Positions 1 to 12,477 of a stretch of 64,000 nucleotides of DNA are shown here, one piece after another. The translations under genes and the position numbers were made by a program. Each line of letters begins with the position of its first letter. Within the stretch, counting starts at the first letter, position 1. The notes under the pieces are model-generated. The model ran no database searches. It saw only the letters and a program-made list of their open reading frames with translations, and was not told the origin of the DNA. Origin of the DNA: Eudorina sp. 2006-703-Eu-15 (Eukaryota; Chlorophyta; Chlorophyceae; Chlamydomonadales; Volvocaceae); the NCBI GenBank assembly GCA_003117195.1, contig BDSI01000022.1, positions 583,553 to 647,552 on the forward strand. Reading direction: 5' to 3'.

Positions 1-1400
1 ACGTGAGGCACGTGCTCGGGGTCCCAACGGCGGAGGCGGTGGCGGACGTTGGGGGCAACGGCTGACGACGGCTATAGAACCCAAACCGTGCGTCGGTCGG
101 ACCTGGATCGCGCGCTGTCCGCTTCTGGCTCAACTGTCCGAATCCCTTGTGGCACGCCTATGGCATGATGCTAGCCAAGCAAATACACAAGACGTCAGGA
201 TCCTACCCGCTCGCAGGCCAGTGCCCTACTCCTGCTCCTCCCGTGTGCCGCAATCACGCATGCGTCCAGATACGCTCGTTCGTGTCCACGCCCTCTCGCG
301 CACCGAAACAACCCTACACCCTCAAGCATGCACTGCTTCACTCGTCGGGTCGATTTGCGGGAGCCAGGACGTTCTATGGCGGGAGCGGCACGGGTTCATT
401 GCAGCTGACGGCCGGTTGGAGGCGCTTCCGGGTATTCCCAAGGGCGCGACGGGCAGCTGAGGTGGCGTATACTGTGGCAGAGGTCCTGCGCGCGTGGCAG
501 AGTTGACGCGCCGCGTAGAGGCTTGAACGCCCGGCGCCCAGGTTTGGGACATTGGGAGTGCTGTGCATGGATTCAGATGAATGAAAGCTCAGCAAAGCTC
601 TTAGTGCGAATGAACGGACTGAAGGGGATTCAACTACTGGCCCTACCAACCATATGGTGAATCGGAATTACCATGGGGCGCGATGGCGCAGTGGGCGTGG
701 GCGTCTCGCGGAAGCTTAGGGACACCTCAGGAGTCAGGGGCTTAGGGCGTCCGGGCATGCGTCGAAAGAGCGAGCGGGCAATTCAGGCGGCGGGGCCACC
801 GGGGGGCCCTGCCGTCGTGGTGCCACCTCGAGGGCATCATGCGACATTGCAGCATGTAATGGTTACATAGAATAATTTCAGAAAAAAATATAACGATTGC
901 GGAAGTCCGCACACGCGCACACGGGCTCAATGTCTTAATACGATAATTACCGCCAGCTGCAACACCCCTAAGGCTCTAACGCTCTATGGACTGCGACACG
1001 GTTGAGAAAGTTGCGCATGATATTATTATTGTCCCATACACACATTGATGACCATGTGGAAAGCGCCTGACACTGTCGGAGCTGGCCCCCGGTTTTGCAG
1101 CGGACTGTCAGGTGGACAATGAAAGGAACTACGGTATTTTTGCGTCCGCCATGACCAGTTTGAGTTATTTGGATGCTGGTTCAGGCTATACGTCTGAGTG
1201 CATGCGTTTACCCGGTCACACAACCGTTCATTTGTCGTGCGGAACCTGCCAGAGTGGACAGAACACAGCATATATAGCGTATATACACTTTCCTATGTAT
1301 ATACGTATGCAATCGTATAGATATTTGCTTCTATCCAAGCAGGATTCTTAGCAACGCTTACAACCAAAGTTATAGCTCAAAGCCTCAAACCCTTGCTATC
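1..1400. other. Upstream region, no gene supported
   Basis: No reading frame here shows recognisable protein features or a consistent exon chain. The last few hundred bases are AT-richer and hold TATA-like stretches around 1269-1320 that could be promoter and 5' UTR of the gene starting at 1401. Confidence 0.4.
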
Positions 1401-3333
1401 ATGGCTGATGACCGCAAGCTAAAGCGGCTCGGTTTCGTCGATGCTTATTCACAAAAGATTGCCAGTGGAGCTGCCTTCGTGGAAGGTGCCTACAAGAAAG
1501 TCCGGCCGCTGGTGCCGCAGCCGGTGCAACCCTGGCTTGCCAAGATGGAGGACACCGTCTTGGCGTATGCAGCACCAGCTGTTGCCAAGGCATCTGACAA
1601 CGCAGAGAAACTTCTGCGGACAACTGATGAGCAGGTTTGTCGGGTCGGAGTGCAACGCTCGCATCTATGGGAAGCTATCCCAGATTTCAAGGATGGAATA
1701 ACGAGGTATCGCTTGCTTCTTCGTACATGTTTGACCCGCGTCTGTGGCCAGCTACGCTACGTCTGCTCGTCTTCTCGCACGCAACATCTATTCGTTCGGT
1801 GTTGCAGGCAGGAAAATGAGTACGCACCATCATGCATGCGCAGGTCGATCATGTCTACCTCGCAACGGAGAAATGGCTCTCGCAAAAGCGTGAATTGACT
1901 GTGCACAACATCGACACGTTCCGGACCGCGGCCGACAAGTACTACCAGCTGGTCAAGTCATCTGCCGACTTCCTGACGTCCAAGCTCAGCTACGACGCGT
2001 CGGTGCAGTCAGCACGTGAGCTGCTCAGCAAGTCCCTGGACAAGGCCAAGGAGCTGGCCAACCCGGACGCTGCCGTGCGATCGGTCTACGATGCATGGCA
2101 GCAGTTCGCCGCCATTCCAGCGGGTAGGCCCTGATGGGAGAGTTTAATAAGACGCAACTGTCTTCCAGGTCCTGTGGCGCAATGGAGATTTCACAGCGTA
2201 ACGCCAGCAAATCAACTAATCTGACGATTTCCCTGACTTCCCTACAGTTGCCAAGGCGCTGGAGAAAGCAGCACCGGTGACCCAGAAGGGCTACGAGGCG
2301 TTTTTGGCCGCACATGACACGTTGGTGGTGAGTATGGACGCACAGCACGCGTTCCTGTGAGGCGTCTCACTTCGCGAGAAGGTCGGGAGTCGGTTGAGGG
2401 GGGGAGTGCATTTGGTATTCGTCAGGCGCAGGGGGCACAATCGCGGGCTCCACGGTATTGTCGTGTTTGGTTCCCTGTCAGCATCGCAACTCGCGTCGGT
2501 GTCCATGTCTGACACTGTCGATACCGATGCTCTTGTGCTGGGGAATGGCAAGCCTGATCAGCGCTGCACGGTTAGACACATTCGAGATCCAGTGGAATCC
2601 GTGGGTGACATGGATTTCCCATTTGCGTTCCATCTCCCGATGCAGAGCTCCTCTCTGTACAAGCGCTCTATCAGCTTGGGCGCCAGCACGCTGGGCTGGG
2701 CCGCAACCACCACGCCCTACAAGCTGGGAGCGCAGTACCTGTACCCGATCGTGCAGCCCGTTGCGGACCCGGCTTTGGAGAAGGTGAGCGCTTCGAATGG
2801 CTGCTTTTGGGGGGCTGGAGGCGATAAAAGACTGGGGTTGTTTGTGTGTTTGTAGCGGTTCATTATTGGTTGGCCAGATAGTCTCCTGAGGGTGCTAGTA
2901 AGTTGCGGTGTATCAAATGGAGACGATGTGGTAAACTTGTATCATCTGGGTAAGGATAGGCCCTAACCCGCAACGGTCTGATTGCCGAGGTCTCCCGCAT
3001 GGGTCATGAATCTGACGCGATCTGCGGAGTATTGCTTGTTGCGCGGCTTTTGTTTCTTGTTCAACTGTGCATGTGTACCCGCCCGCTCACATGTCCTAAA
3101 CCAGCACTCCGTGTGATGCTGGAGAGCACCAAGGACAGTGGGCTCCCGTCTCGACAGTTGCGGCTGCAATCATGTTGAGCTCTGACCTGACGGTGGCCGT
3201 CCCATCACTTTGTTATTGGACTGAGACGTCCCGGTTACTGCCATTGCTGCAGGTGTCGAAGAGCGAATACTTCAACGCAACGCTCAAGTATTGGGCGCCC
3301 GTGGCGGCGGGTGCGCCGGTGGCAGCTGCGTAG
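1401..3333 (+). CDS. MLDP: Lipid-droplet protein, MLDP / REF-SRPP-like
   Basis: Five exons fit: 1401-1634, 1844-2123, 2248-2327, 2646-2783 and 3253-3333, giving 270 aa with all intron phases matching. The N-terminus (LKRLGFVDAYSQKIASG, residues about 8-24), followed by alternating amphipathic helices and short Val/Pro/Ala segments, resembles the rubber elongation factor / small rubber particle family and the green-algal major lipid droplet protein (about 260 aa). Such proteins coat cytosolic triacylglycerol droplets without a true transmembrane span, and none is visible here. The start is the first ATG of an open exon and sits just after an AT-rich leader. Family assignment rests on pattern recognition, not a search. 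An alternative is a generic REF-domain stress protein. TGTAA motifs at 3709 and 4055 are candidate poly(A) signals. Confidence 0.62.
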
Positions 3334-4536
3334 ATCCGGCAGTTCGATGCCCTGTACATAGCAGCCTACCGTCGTCCTTCCGACCGTGACGCTGCATGGG
3401 TCATGAACGACTGTGTACCCTGATCCTAATTGCTGAAGTTGATGCGCACATGGGGAGAGAGCGAGAGGGATTTGACCAGCTTTGCTTTGGCCAGCCACTT
3501 CCATCAATGTTGGGTGATCCGTTGTCTGGCGTGTTCAAGTAAGGTGGGGCCTGCCCTAAACGCGGCCCGGCGTTCGCACTGCACGTGATCCGGCCGTGAC
3601 CTCCGCGCCATGAGAATTGATGCTAACAGGCAAGAGCGCGTTTCTGGGGATGGGCTTAGAATTAAGTAGCTTGTTGTGCGAGGAAACCAGAATCTCCCGT
3701 ATGGAGGATGTAACGTCATAACATTGCGTGTGGCTCCACTGAGTTGATAGAAATGAAAGTGTATGCTGTCCGGCAGGGTAGGTTGACGTTGTCTGCCGTA
3801 CAGCTGCGAAAAAAGCGATGGCATATCCCGCTGGTGGGTGCGCCACACGACCTTCCTTGCTCATCGGCGCGTTCAAGGAAATGTGCGTGTACTGAGGTTG
3901 TATCTTGTTGCAGGCGTAGAACCAGTTGCTGTTGATTAGCTTACTTGTTTACAAACGCTTGTGCTGCTTCTTTGAGTGTATGTCAAGGTGAATCTTTGGT
4001 TTGCAAGTTAAAGATTATCAACAACACATGACAGCAGATGCAAATATATCTCTATGTAATCCATCTGGCATCTGATAATACCGACCGTTTCGCCTGAACA
4101 GCGCCTGACGCACACCATGTCTTTCACGTTCCACCACCTTGCTTAAAAACACATCCCCAGTCTCATGTTGCTAAGCCACTACGGTGAGCAGTGAGTGCGG
4201 CCTGGACACATCCGAGGCAGACGCCAGGCTATGTGCATTGGGCGCCTGGCCGCGCACACGTACGTTCGGGATACGACTGGGCTACATCCGTCCATCTGGC
4301 TGGCCCTGTCATTACCCCCATTCGCCATTGCACATATTCGGGGTGTGGCAGCGCCTGACACGCCTGCTGGCCACTGCGCTACCTGCACAACAGAACCCAC
4401 ACTACATAGGCGCCAGACCCACAGCAGCACGAGAAGAGTTGACACGGCACACGGACCGACTGCCGAGCGACGGTTTCATGCTAGCTGCCCCGAAGCCTCG
4501 CCGGCACGGCCGTCGCTGATCCAGTAGCCTGCGTCC
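3334..4536. other. Convergent 3' spacer
   Basis: Lies between the convergent lipid-droplet gene (+) and the NDUFB2-like gene (-). It probably holds both 3' UTRs. TGTAA occurs at 3709-3713 and 4055-4059 on +, and TTACA (TGTAA on -) at 3949-3953. No gene is seen. Confidence 0.4.
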
Positions 4537-5544
4537 TCAGTGGTGGGCCTTCGCGTGCCCGTGCCCGTGGCCGTGCTCGTCATCCCAGCCGTTCTGCTGT
4601 ACGTCCTTCTCGAAGAAGTAAATGTCGCCATGCTGTAGGGCGGGGGTGAGCGGGACAGACGAGTTTTGCGGTTAGGGCCCCGCGCACAAACGTTTCGCTC
4701 CGAGTTCCGGGGCGAAAGGCGAAAGACGCGGCATCCTGCAGGGTCTGTCTTCCGGAGCTTCCGGGTCTGTCGCGGAACCCTGCGACGGACTTCACAGAGT
4801 CCGAGCACCAAGCTGGGACGCGGACATCGTGTGCGCACGGCTTCATCAGCAGCACTGTCCAGCACGATATTCGCTAGCGATCCATGGGTCAAGCAATCCT
4901 CGCCTGAGTAGCGCGACAACATGCAGGCGTCCAGGTTGCGCACACGCGTGGCTACACAAACCCCAAACCCGGCTACGCAGGGCCGGCAGGAAGCCGTGAA
5001 CCCGTAATGCGTGGAGACCGGGGCACGTGGCGGACGTCTGCGCACCCGTGTGTACCCACATCGAGCACCCATCTGCTTACCCAGTGCTCCTCAGCGTTCA
5101 GGGAGAAGTGGTACAGGACGGTGAACCTGCGAGGGCGGCGCAGGGACAGTCAAGAGGTGTTTGCCCCCCGGCCCCCCGCCCCACCCACCCCCCTCCTCGG
5201 TTCAGAAGCTTACGTTGCCAGCGCGCCGATAGCTTTCGACAGGTATGTGTCAAACGCGTGAAACTGCTTCTTAATGGTGGCGCCGGCATACGTGACGTAG
5301 TCAGGGCCCTGGAACTCAGCCGGAACGGGCTTGCCGTTGTAGGTGCGGTGGAACAAGTTCTCGCCACCTCCCGCTGCACAAATGGATTTGGTCAAACAGA
5401 TGTGATGTAGCAGTCATTATAGCTGCGCCTACAATACACGAACGCCTCACCCATGCGCCGAACTTGCTGTGACCCAGCCTGCGTGACTTGGTCACCAGTG
5501 CTCCGCAGAGCACAGGCAGCAATCTGGCCAGCCCTCCTAAACAT
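4537..5544 (-). CDS. Small mitochondrial protein, complex I NDUFB2 (AGGG)-like
   Basis: Exons on the minus strand: 5544-5451, 5373-5214, 5126-5081 and 4632-4537; 131 aa with consistent phases. The first 30 or so residues (MFRRAGQIAACALRSTG) form an Arg-rich, acid-free presequence. It is followed by AGGGENLF, the same AGGG tetrapeptide that opens the mature mammalian AGGG/NDUFB2 subunit of NADH:ubiquinone oxidoreductase. A weak hydrophobic stretch (IGALATFTVLYHF) follows. The protein ends in a His/Gly-rich tail (HGHGHGHAKAHH), as plant NDUFB2 homologues do. The in-frame ATG at 5544 is chosen because the open frame upstream of it begins without an ATG. The function is inferred from these short resemblances; another small inner-membrane respiratory subunit is possible. 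Confidence 0.5.
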
Positions 5545-5936
5545 TGCTTCTTCAACGGAGAAAGAAGCCTGTGCGTACTCGGTTCCCCTGACTGTCACGC
5601 CCTTCTTTGCAAGCACGGCTCCGACCCTAAGATTTAAAACGACATGTCCAGGGCAGTTTCTTGGCTTGTCACTAACGTTCGGTAATTTTGCAGTGATTCT
5701 CTATACGCCGTACGTGTTTCAGTTGTACCTCCTTCTCGCTTCGCCGACCGCCGTGACAGAAGTTTGGGATATTTCAGGTACATGGTAGTGGACAACCTTA
5801 TTTAGATCATTGACAAATTGGTCTTTAACCGGCTTTGCAAGTTTTCGTGTTGTGGCGCGCTTTCGTCGTGTCAAATAGGCATAGTTGTAGGTTCTTAGTC
5901 GTTGGATACCGAGCAGTCGTTAATTGGTCGACCAGG
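5545..5936. promoter_or_regulatory. Head-to-head intergenic region (392 bp)
   Basis: Separates the start codons of the NDUFB2-like gene (-) and prefoldin subunit 1 (+). Both promoters and 5' UTRs must lie here, so it is a candidate bidirectional promoter. No core element was identified with confidence. Confidence 0.4.
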
Positions 5937-6687
5937 ATGGAAGAGGGCGAGGAGCGCGTCTTTCAGGAATTTGCCGAACTTCAAGAAAAGGCGATGATTC
6001 AAGCCGATATGTTTGGCCGGGTATGTGATCGAATACGATAGTGGCAGAAGGCACGTGGCGGCGACGGTTACCCTTTGGCGGTCCGCAGAGTCAACAACAA
6101 GAGCGTGTGCTGGCACTTCAGCGGCAGAAATGCGTGCTTACGAAGACGGAGCTGCAGGGGATGCCTGACCAGACGATCATGTACAAAAGCATCGGTCGAG
6201 CGTGAGTGACTCGGGCCACTTTTGGGCAAGGGCGACGGGGTGACGGAGCCCGGTGTCCTGTAGTGGCGCAGTGGCAGGAGGGTTGGCGCATACGAGGGAA
6301 CCATCTCGGAGACGCTGACGCCCCACAGATCACGCGTGTTGGTACAGGTTTGCTGTATTGCTGTATTGCGCATATGACGGCTCGAGAACCACACCGCATC
6401 ACTGCCAGCCTTGCTATATCGCCCCCCGCTCCTCTGGGTGCTCCCTGCCCCCCTGGTTGCTTCCTGTGCTGATCCTGGTGCGCTACAGTTACTTCTGCTG
6501 CCCTAAGACGGAGGTGGTCAAGGAGTTAGGAGACAAGGTGGCTCATCTGGAGGGCGATGTGAAGACGGTCCGTGAGCAGAGGGACGCCATTGAGAAGAAG
6601 ATGAAGGACACAGACCTACAGATCCGGGAGCTGATCAACCAGTCACCAACCTTGATCCGGCGCCTGGGTGCCGTGAAGATCCAATGA
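5937..6687 (+). CDS. PFD1: Prefoldin subunit 1
   Basis: Exons 5937-6020, 6089-6201 and 6489-6687; 131 aa. Prefoldin 1 is a beta-type subunit of the hexameric cytosolic chaperone that hands unfolded actin and tubulin to the CCT chaperonin. The protein has the family architecture: an N-terminal helix (residues about 2-45, VFQEFAELQEKAM), a short central strand region with MYKSIGRAYF (about 59-68) matching the conserved MYxxVGRxF signature, and a C-terminal coiled coil (about 72-120, rich in E/K heptads) ending soon after. Length is close to the usual 120-130 aa. The first intron is short (68 nt). The upstream neighbour is divergent. Confidence 0.9.
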
Positions 6688-7842
6688 TTGAGTTTGGCTC
6701 ATCCCTGCCGTGCGAACAGAGCAGGGTGCACGCTCAGGTTCCCGGGGACATGGTGAGGATAGTAGCTGTGGGCGGTGCGCAAACGGGTATTCATGGCTTG
6801 TGCCCTAAACATGCACAATTGACAAAAAGACATAGAAGGAAAGACGAGATGGAGGTTGGTGCCCCAAGCGTTGGGCTGGGGCTTGGGCTGTTGCGCCGGG
6901 GGGTGCCAGTGAGAAAGTGCATGATTCCGCGCACAAACCGCAGGCGTATCAAAAACGGTTGAGCTCCAGGAGACCCGCTTACGGAGTGCAGGCTGTGAGA
7001 TTTCCGGACCAGCGGGTCCCAGGATGCTGCCTGCGATGGTGTCGCCTGATGAACGGCCACATTGCAGAGCTCCAGCGTGGGCAGCAGCCCAGCTGTAGAC
7101 CGGCTACCAAGGCAATCGTGGCGCTTGTCAATTCGGTGATCGGCTCAGGGATGTCACATGCGTGGTTTATGGAGGTCACGGAGTGGCATTGGCTCCCTTC
7201 AATTGTAGGTCGTGGGCGGCGCTGCATCTAGTTCCTGGATCCTTAGTCACGGAGTTTCAGGACCTGTTTTTTATTTGGAGACGACCCCATGCTGGCAATC
7301 CACGAAATCATAGCTGGTCATAGCGATGATGTAGCTCCAGCAGTCAGTCTGGCGCGGTGCTGCGGGTACTGTCTGTACCAAGAGCCGTCCCGGAATGTGC
7401 GCGACTTTTGAAGGTAGGATGCGGTTAGCCGCAGCGTGAAGGCGCCTGTCCTCAGCTGCCGTCGAGACAGCGGAACTCATGTCAGCACGGGTAGTACATG
7501 GCAGTACTGAAGACCGCGAACTGACGTAGCAAAGCTACGCTTTGCTCCCTGATGCCTATACCCCACTCGACTCTTTCAGTTTGCGGCAATGGCGTGTGGA
7601 CGCCACGCTGAAGCGGTAAGCGACCAAGTACTCAGGTGACAGACTAGGAATTGTTACTACCAACCCCGTGCACCCCATCGGAAAGTCTTCTTCCTGTTTG
7701 ATTATGCAATGGTAGCCGCAACGAAGTCATAAGCGCATTTCGTCTCGGCAAAGGTTTAAAAGCTTAAGATCCAAACCGTTAGCTGGGTCCTTCCGTTGTG
7801 TACAGACTATGGACTCTGCATAACTTATAATTCACATCCTGA
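6688..7842. other. Spacer, no gene supported
   Basis: Contains the prefoldin 3' UTR and the promoter of the next gene. No supported ORF, RNA gene or repeat was recognised. The stretch before 7843 is AT-richer, as expected of a promoter and leader. Confidence 0.35.
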
Positions 7843-9666
7843 ATGCTGGCATTTGACAACCTGGAAGGTTATTTAGGTGCCATGGATTCTCCAATGGCAG
7901 AGACCGCCCAAGCTCCCGTCTCTGTCCCTGAAGCAGAAGTCACCGCTGACTTGGCAAACGAACACGATACCTCACGCCTCGACGAGGCACAGGCTAGTAC
8001 CTCCGTAAATGAAGCGCCACAAACCAATCCTTGCGCTTTAGCGCCTGCCGCAACAAGGCGTCCGCGATGGACGCCGCATGCGGCCGGACCTTTTCTGCTC
8101 GTCGCGGCGGGCCTCCTTGCAACAAGGCTCATGAAGGCGTTTAGGAACCAACAGCGACAACTATCGGAAGCATGCAGTGGGTTGCAGTTTTCTCTCTTTG
8201 TCAATTGACCACCGCCAGCTGTCCTCGCGAATCAACCCCCGGCACCACAACAACCGCAGGACAATTGCAGTCTGCTCAGGAGCGACTGTCCGCTAGGGAG
8301 ACGGCGATAGGGCAAGCGGAGTCGAGGCGCAAACGCGAGCAGGTACGAACATGAACGCGGAATCACGTGCAAGGTGGCTTGCGCGGCAACGGTACTGCGC
8401 ATACTTCAACGTTGCCCCTCTTCAGGACGCACGCGTCGGGGAGTTGAGTCAGCAGGTGGCTGATGCACACCGGGAGCTGGCGACAGCGAGGGAGATGTGC
8501 CGGCAGGCTGCCGCCAAGCTGGAACAGAGCATGTGAGTCTGAATACGGGGCAGCGCAAACCGTCTCTGCGTCGCCGGGTCCATGACTTCCCAAGAAACCT
8601 CGGTCAACCCCAAACCCCCACACCTTGCGTACTGACGGGTTGGAGCTGCTTGCTAGGCCGGGTTGCGATGGCGGTGGGCACCGGCCGGGCACCGGATCGC
8701 GGGCAGGGCGTGCCAGTCGGTGCCCGCACGCAGCGCAGCATGTATGTGCGCGAACGCAGCACAGCACCGGTGTAGGATCCGGAACTGGTACCCCACCAAA
8801 CTGACATAAAGCGCCCTCCAACACGTCGCGATGTACACTGGGCCCCATAGAACGAATACGGTACCCATGGGCGGTCTTGGAGGTCCGCGCCGCGTAGGGC
8901 TACAACCCGATGCGACGGACCATTCAGACCATCCTGCTTGACCCCAAGGTCATAATATACCCGGTGGGTAAAATGGGTGCTCTCTCTCTCTCTCCCTCGC
9001 TCCCTCTCTCTCCGCCGCAGATCCGACCTCTCGGTGACGGACACGGAGCTTCGCGCAGCCCGCTCGCAGCTGCAGTCGGCCAGCCGGGACCTGGCTCTGA
9101 CGCAGGTGCAGCTGGAGGCGACGGAGGGCGAGCTGGGCCTCACACGCAGCCAGAACGAGCTGATGAAGGTAGAGCGGACGGGGCCGGGTCGGGCTGCCAT
9201 TGCGGCGTGGAGCACAGAGTTCTGTGTGCGCGTCCATGAGATTCCTGGCTGCATGAAGCGGGCTGTCGGAAGGGGGATGCCAAGCGAAACAGCCGGGAGG
9301 GTGGGCGGTGCTTCCAGCGCGATATGGCTTCACGGCTGGCTGTTCGCGAGTTGGGTGTGAGTGCATCAGTGGAGTCCCACCAAGCCCTGGACCAGGATTC
9401 CCTGTACTTGCCAGCTCAACCATACGGCCCCACACCCCGAGACTGAATTGCGTTCGCCTCTGCCCATGTCTCCATGCTGCTGCCACCAGCGCGAAGTGGA
9501 CATCCTGCGGCGGCAGCTACGGGAGGCAGGGCAGCAGCTGGAGGGCTACATTCTGGTCAACAGGGGCAGGAAGAATAACAGCCGCAGTCACGACGACGAT
9601 ACGGCATTGGGCCGCGAGTACGATGACGATGTAGCCGCGGCCGCGACAGCCGACTGGGGTTACTAA
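7843..9666 (+). CDS. Single-pass membrane coiled-coil protein, unknown function
   Basis: Exons 7843-8176, 8260-8342, 8426-8532, 9021-9168 and 9490-9666; 282 aa, phases consistent. Residues 1-80 are acidic and disordered. A hydrophobic segment at about 81-97 (AGPFLLVAAGLLATRLM) is followed by a basic patch and then by about 140 residues of almost continuous Q/E/R/A heptads (QLQSAQERLSARE; ELRAARSQLQSASRDL; REVDILRRQLREAGQQL), a strong predicted coiled coil. The C-terminus is acidic (DDDTALGREYDDD) and ends WGY. An in-frame ATG at 7882 is an alternative start. Tethering or scaffolding at an organelle membrane would suit this layout, but I do not recognise a family. Confidence 0.7.
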
Positions 9667-10586
9667 TGGCAGGGGCTCTGCGTGTGTGTGTGTGATATCT
9701 CAGGAACGAGGACATCCGGTAGAACCAAGCCGATTTTACGTGTATGTGTACGTGTATGTGTACGAATGATTAATGCTGCGGGTGGGTTGGGCGACAGCGC
9801 GCGTAGTCAACGGGCCATGCACAGTCTGTCAAGCAGTCGGGCGCAAGAGAGTGGTGAGGAGGCTGCAGCTGTCACCGATGACCCGCGGGGTGGTTTGCAA
9901 CGTGTCTCATTCAATGTTGTGGGTTTTTCAGCACGGTTTTGCTCGCGACGCCAGTGCATGGCGGAGCAGTGTTTGAGGGGGTTGCGGGCCCCCAGGATCA
10001 AGACTGTCTCAGAAGAGCCCGTGTTGCGGTTGCTGCGGGGAGGGACCACATGCAGCACTCGATTTGAATGGGCATGCAGACAAGGGTCATTCCAGCAGCA
10101 TGCAAAACGACAGCGATGACGTGGGGACGCTCTTAGCCCGCGGTAACCGCAAGCGCTGCTCAGATTGTTTGGTTGGATGCTTGGAGGGTCAAAAGGAAAT
10201 GGTTGTAATTCGGCCAAGCGAGTCATGCGACGGTTGCTATCTCGGGAGGACCAGCTGTAGTTTTACATTATTTTCTTTGTTTTGGCGGCATGTTTCCAAC
10301 TGGGGTTGAGCGCCTAGGCGCGCTGCGATAGGCATTGGTCATGTAGGCCGACCCATGGGGTTCCGTGAGGTGACATCACACGCCCAACGGACTGTCAGCG
10401 GTACGACCTTCCGTGCTGAAACCTCCGTCGAAGCTTTAATGCTTTTGCCCAAGTCCCTGCCAAGCTAGTCGACCGTCTGCAGATTTTTTACAGTGCAATA
10501 AAAACAGTCATCGCTGCGCGCATCGCCGCCCCGGCGAAGAAAGCGAGTAGTTAGTCCTTCACGACCCGAGCAGACGAGGCGTGAGG
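9667..10586. other. Spacer with a copy of dispersed repeat A
   Basis: Holds the 3' UTR of the coiled-coil gene (TGTAA at 10204-10208) and the leader of the Tmem_14 gene. Bases 9850-9903 match dispersed repeat A seen near 24.4, 29.4 and 61.8 kb. No gene is seen. Confidence 0.35.
9850..9903 (+). repeat. Dispersed repeat A, partial divergent copy
   Basis: Shares GTGGTGAGGA-(A)GGCTG and GTCACCGATGACCCGCGGGG with the copies at 24344-24430 and 29371-29412, but then diverges and lacks the TGTAACATCC end. Confidence 0.5.
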
Positions 10587-12477
10587 ATGTCGGCGAGCAA
10601 GACGTCGCAGCCGGCGCCGCCCGCGCAGAGCAGCAAGGCGCCCACCCAGCTGGAGATCCCGCGCGACCAGGATGCGCTCAAGCAGGTGTCGTCGCCCATG
10701 GCCACACTGTCCAGCCACGTCGACCCCTACCCCCACTACATCATGTCGGGCGCGTGTGAGTGTCGCTAGCCTGGACAACCTCTTGCCCGGTCGCTGCTTG
10801 GGGCTTGCGACATTTCACGGCCCGAAGCCCTGGGAGGCGCTTTCCGAGACGCGGCGGGGCGCGCATCCCGGCCGGGCCTGTCCACTTCCGTCTCGGAACC
10901 TAGCGATTTATCCCTAGAGCCCTAGAGCCGCCGCTGCGACATTAGCAGAGCAGGAAACCGAACGACAGACAAACTGCGTTCTTGGTCCTGACGTCGGCCG
11001 AGGAAGGAATGGCGAATGCGTGAATCCGACCCGACGCCAAACAGATCCGCGGGTGCCGAAAGCTTAGCGCTCGTCGCTGAAGCGCACTCGACACGCTGCT
11101 GCAACATTCGCTCACTCATAGGTTCATCCTCAGACGCTTGGCGCCCTGCTCGCAAGCAGTTCTTGCTAGATGTCAGCTGTCGCGGCACTGGGAGACTCGC
11201 GGCCGGCTCATCGACCGCCGAGTCTCCCAACTTCCAACATCTATCCTGTCCCGTTGTCCCTCCCTCGCCTCCCATAACCGCCACCTCTGCCCCGGATGCC
11301 CCGCCGCGCCCGCTCCGCGCTGCCTTGCCGCCCAAACAAAGGTGCCGGCGGCGGCCTCTACGCCTACAACACCATGAAGAACCCTCGGATCGCTGCGCTG
11401 GCAGGCGGCTTTTCGCTGGCTTACCTGTTTGCCGGGTGAGTGCGAGCATGGGTACAGCGCGACGGCGCCACGAACGGCGCCGAGATCCGCGGTCGGCGTC
11501 CCAGCATGTCCGTGCCCGCCCGCCATACGGAGCCGTACCAGGGGTATGTCCATCGGGGCCCCCTGGACGGCCCGGATGAGGCCCGCGGTCCACCCACCCT
11601 ATTGAAGCATTGTACGGGCGAGGAGACGTTTCTTGTCGTGCACTGCCCGTACACCTCCTCTACATCGCCCACCCCGCCTGCCGGGCTGCCCCTCGTCGCG
11701 CTGCCACCCCTGCAGACGCCTGCTGGTGACGGGCCACCCGCAGCTGGGGTACGACATCGGCACCATCACGTCCATCGGCCTGCTGGGCACCGCCCTGCCC
11801 GCAGCCCGCGCCACCGGCGACACCTACTCGGTGACCATGTCCGCGCTGGGCGGTGAGCAGGAGGGGGCAGAGAGAGCGGAGGGGGCAGTGGGAGGGGGCA
11901 GTGGGAGGGGACGGGGGTAACGACCTACGCTTGCGGGGGCAGTCCGAACGATGGGGCGCGCAGGGAACGGAGGACTCGGGGGGCGACTGCGGTTCTGTGG
12001 AACAGGGTGGTGATGGGGTGCGTCAGGGTGCGGTACGCAGCGCAGGCAAACCCAGGTAGGTGGTGGGGCGGGCGGGCGGCTCCCATTCCGGCATATGGGT
12101 CGGCAGATGCCCCCCATGGGTCGGTACCCGGGACGAGGACACTGACAGTGACCCATCAGCGTTTCGTTTGAGGAAAGTCAGTAGGGTTTGCGTTGGACGA
12201 GGAAGCCAATCGCGGCGTGTGCTGGAACATGTCAGTTTCACAAGGGCGCGACTACCGCACGTTATTTTCTTCTGCACTCCAGCCTCTTATCCAGGCTCTC
12301 GAGGCGCTGCCAGTCCTGCTGCCATCGACCGGCAAGCCCCGCTCGCCGGCTCTCTGTCGGACCCCCTACCGTACATGCGCCGTCGTGCCGTCCCCCGCAG
12401 GCGTATCGGTGCTGGCCAACCTGCTGAAGAGCTACCAGCAGCGCACCGGCCTGCCCCACGAGATGCACGAGAAGTGA
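10587..12477 (+). CDS. Tmem_14 / FAX family membrane protein
   Basis: Exons 10587-10755, 11342-11435, 11716-11852 and 12401-12477; 158 aa. After about 55 hydrophilic Pro/Gln-rich residues come several Gly/Ala-rich helices: GGGLYAYNTMKNPRIAALAGG, LAYLFAGRLLVTG, GTITSIGLLGTALPAARATG and YSVTMSALGGVSVLANLLKS. The protein ends with SYQQRTG. This is the pattern of the Tmem_14 family, which includes human TMEM14 proteins and the plant fatty-acid exporters FAX. The hydrophilic leader could be an organelle targeting sequence, but it is not Arg-rich, so location is open. The second exon uses an AAAG acceptor rather than CAG, which is the weakest point of the model. Confidence 0.78.

Noticed and set aside
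5545..5616. Upstream extension of the NDUFB2-like protein by 24 residues
   Set aside because: The extended frame begins with GTG, not ATG; the ATG at 5544 opens a good mitochondrial presequence.
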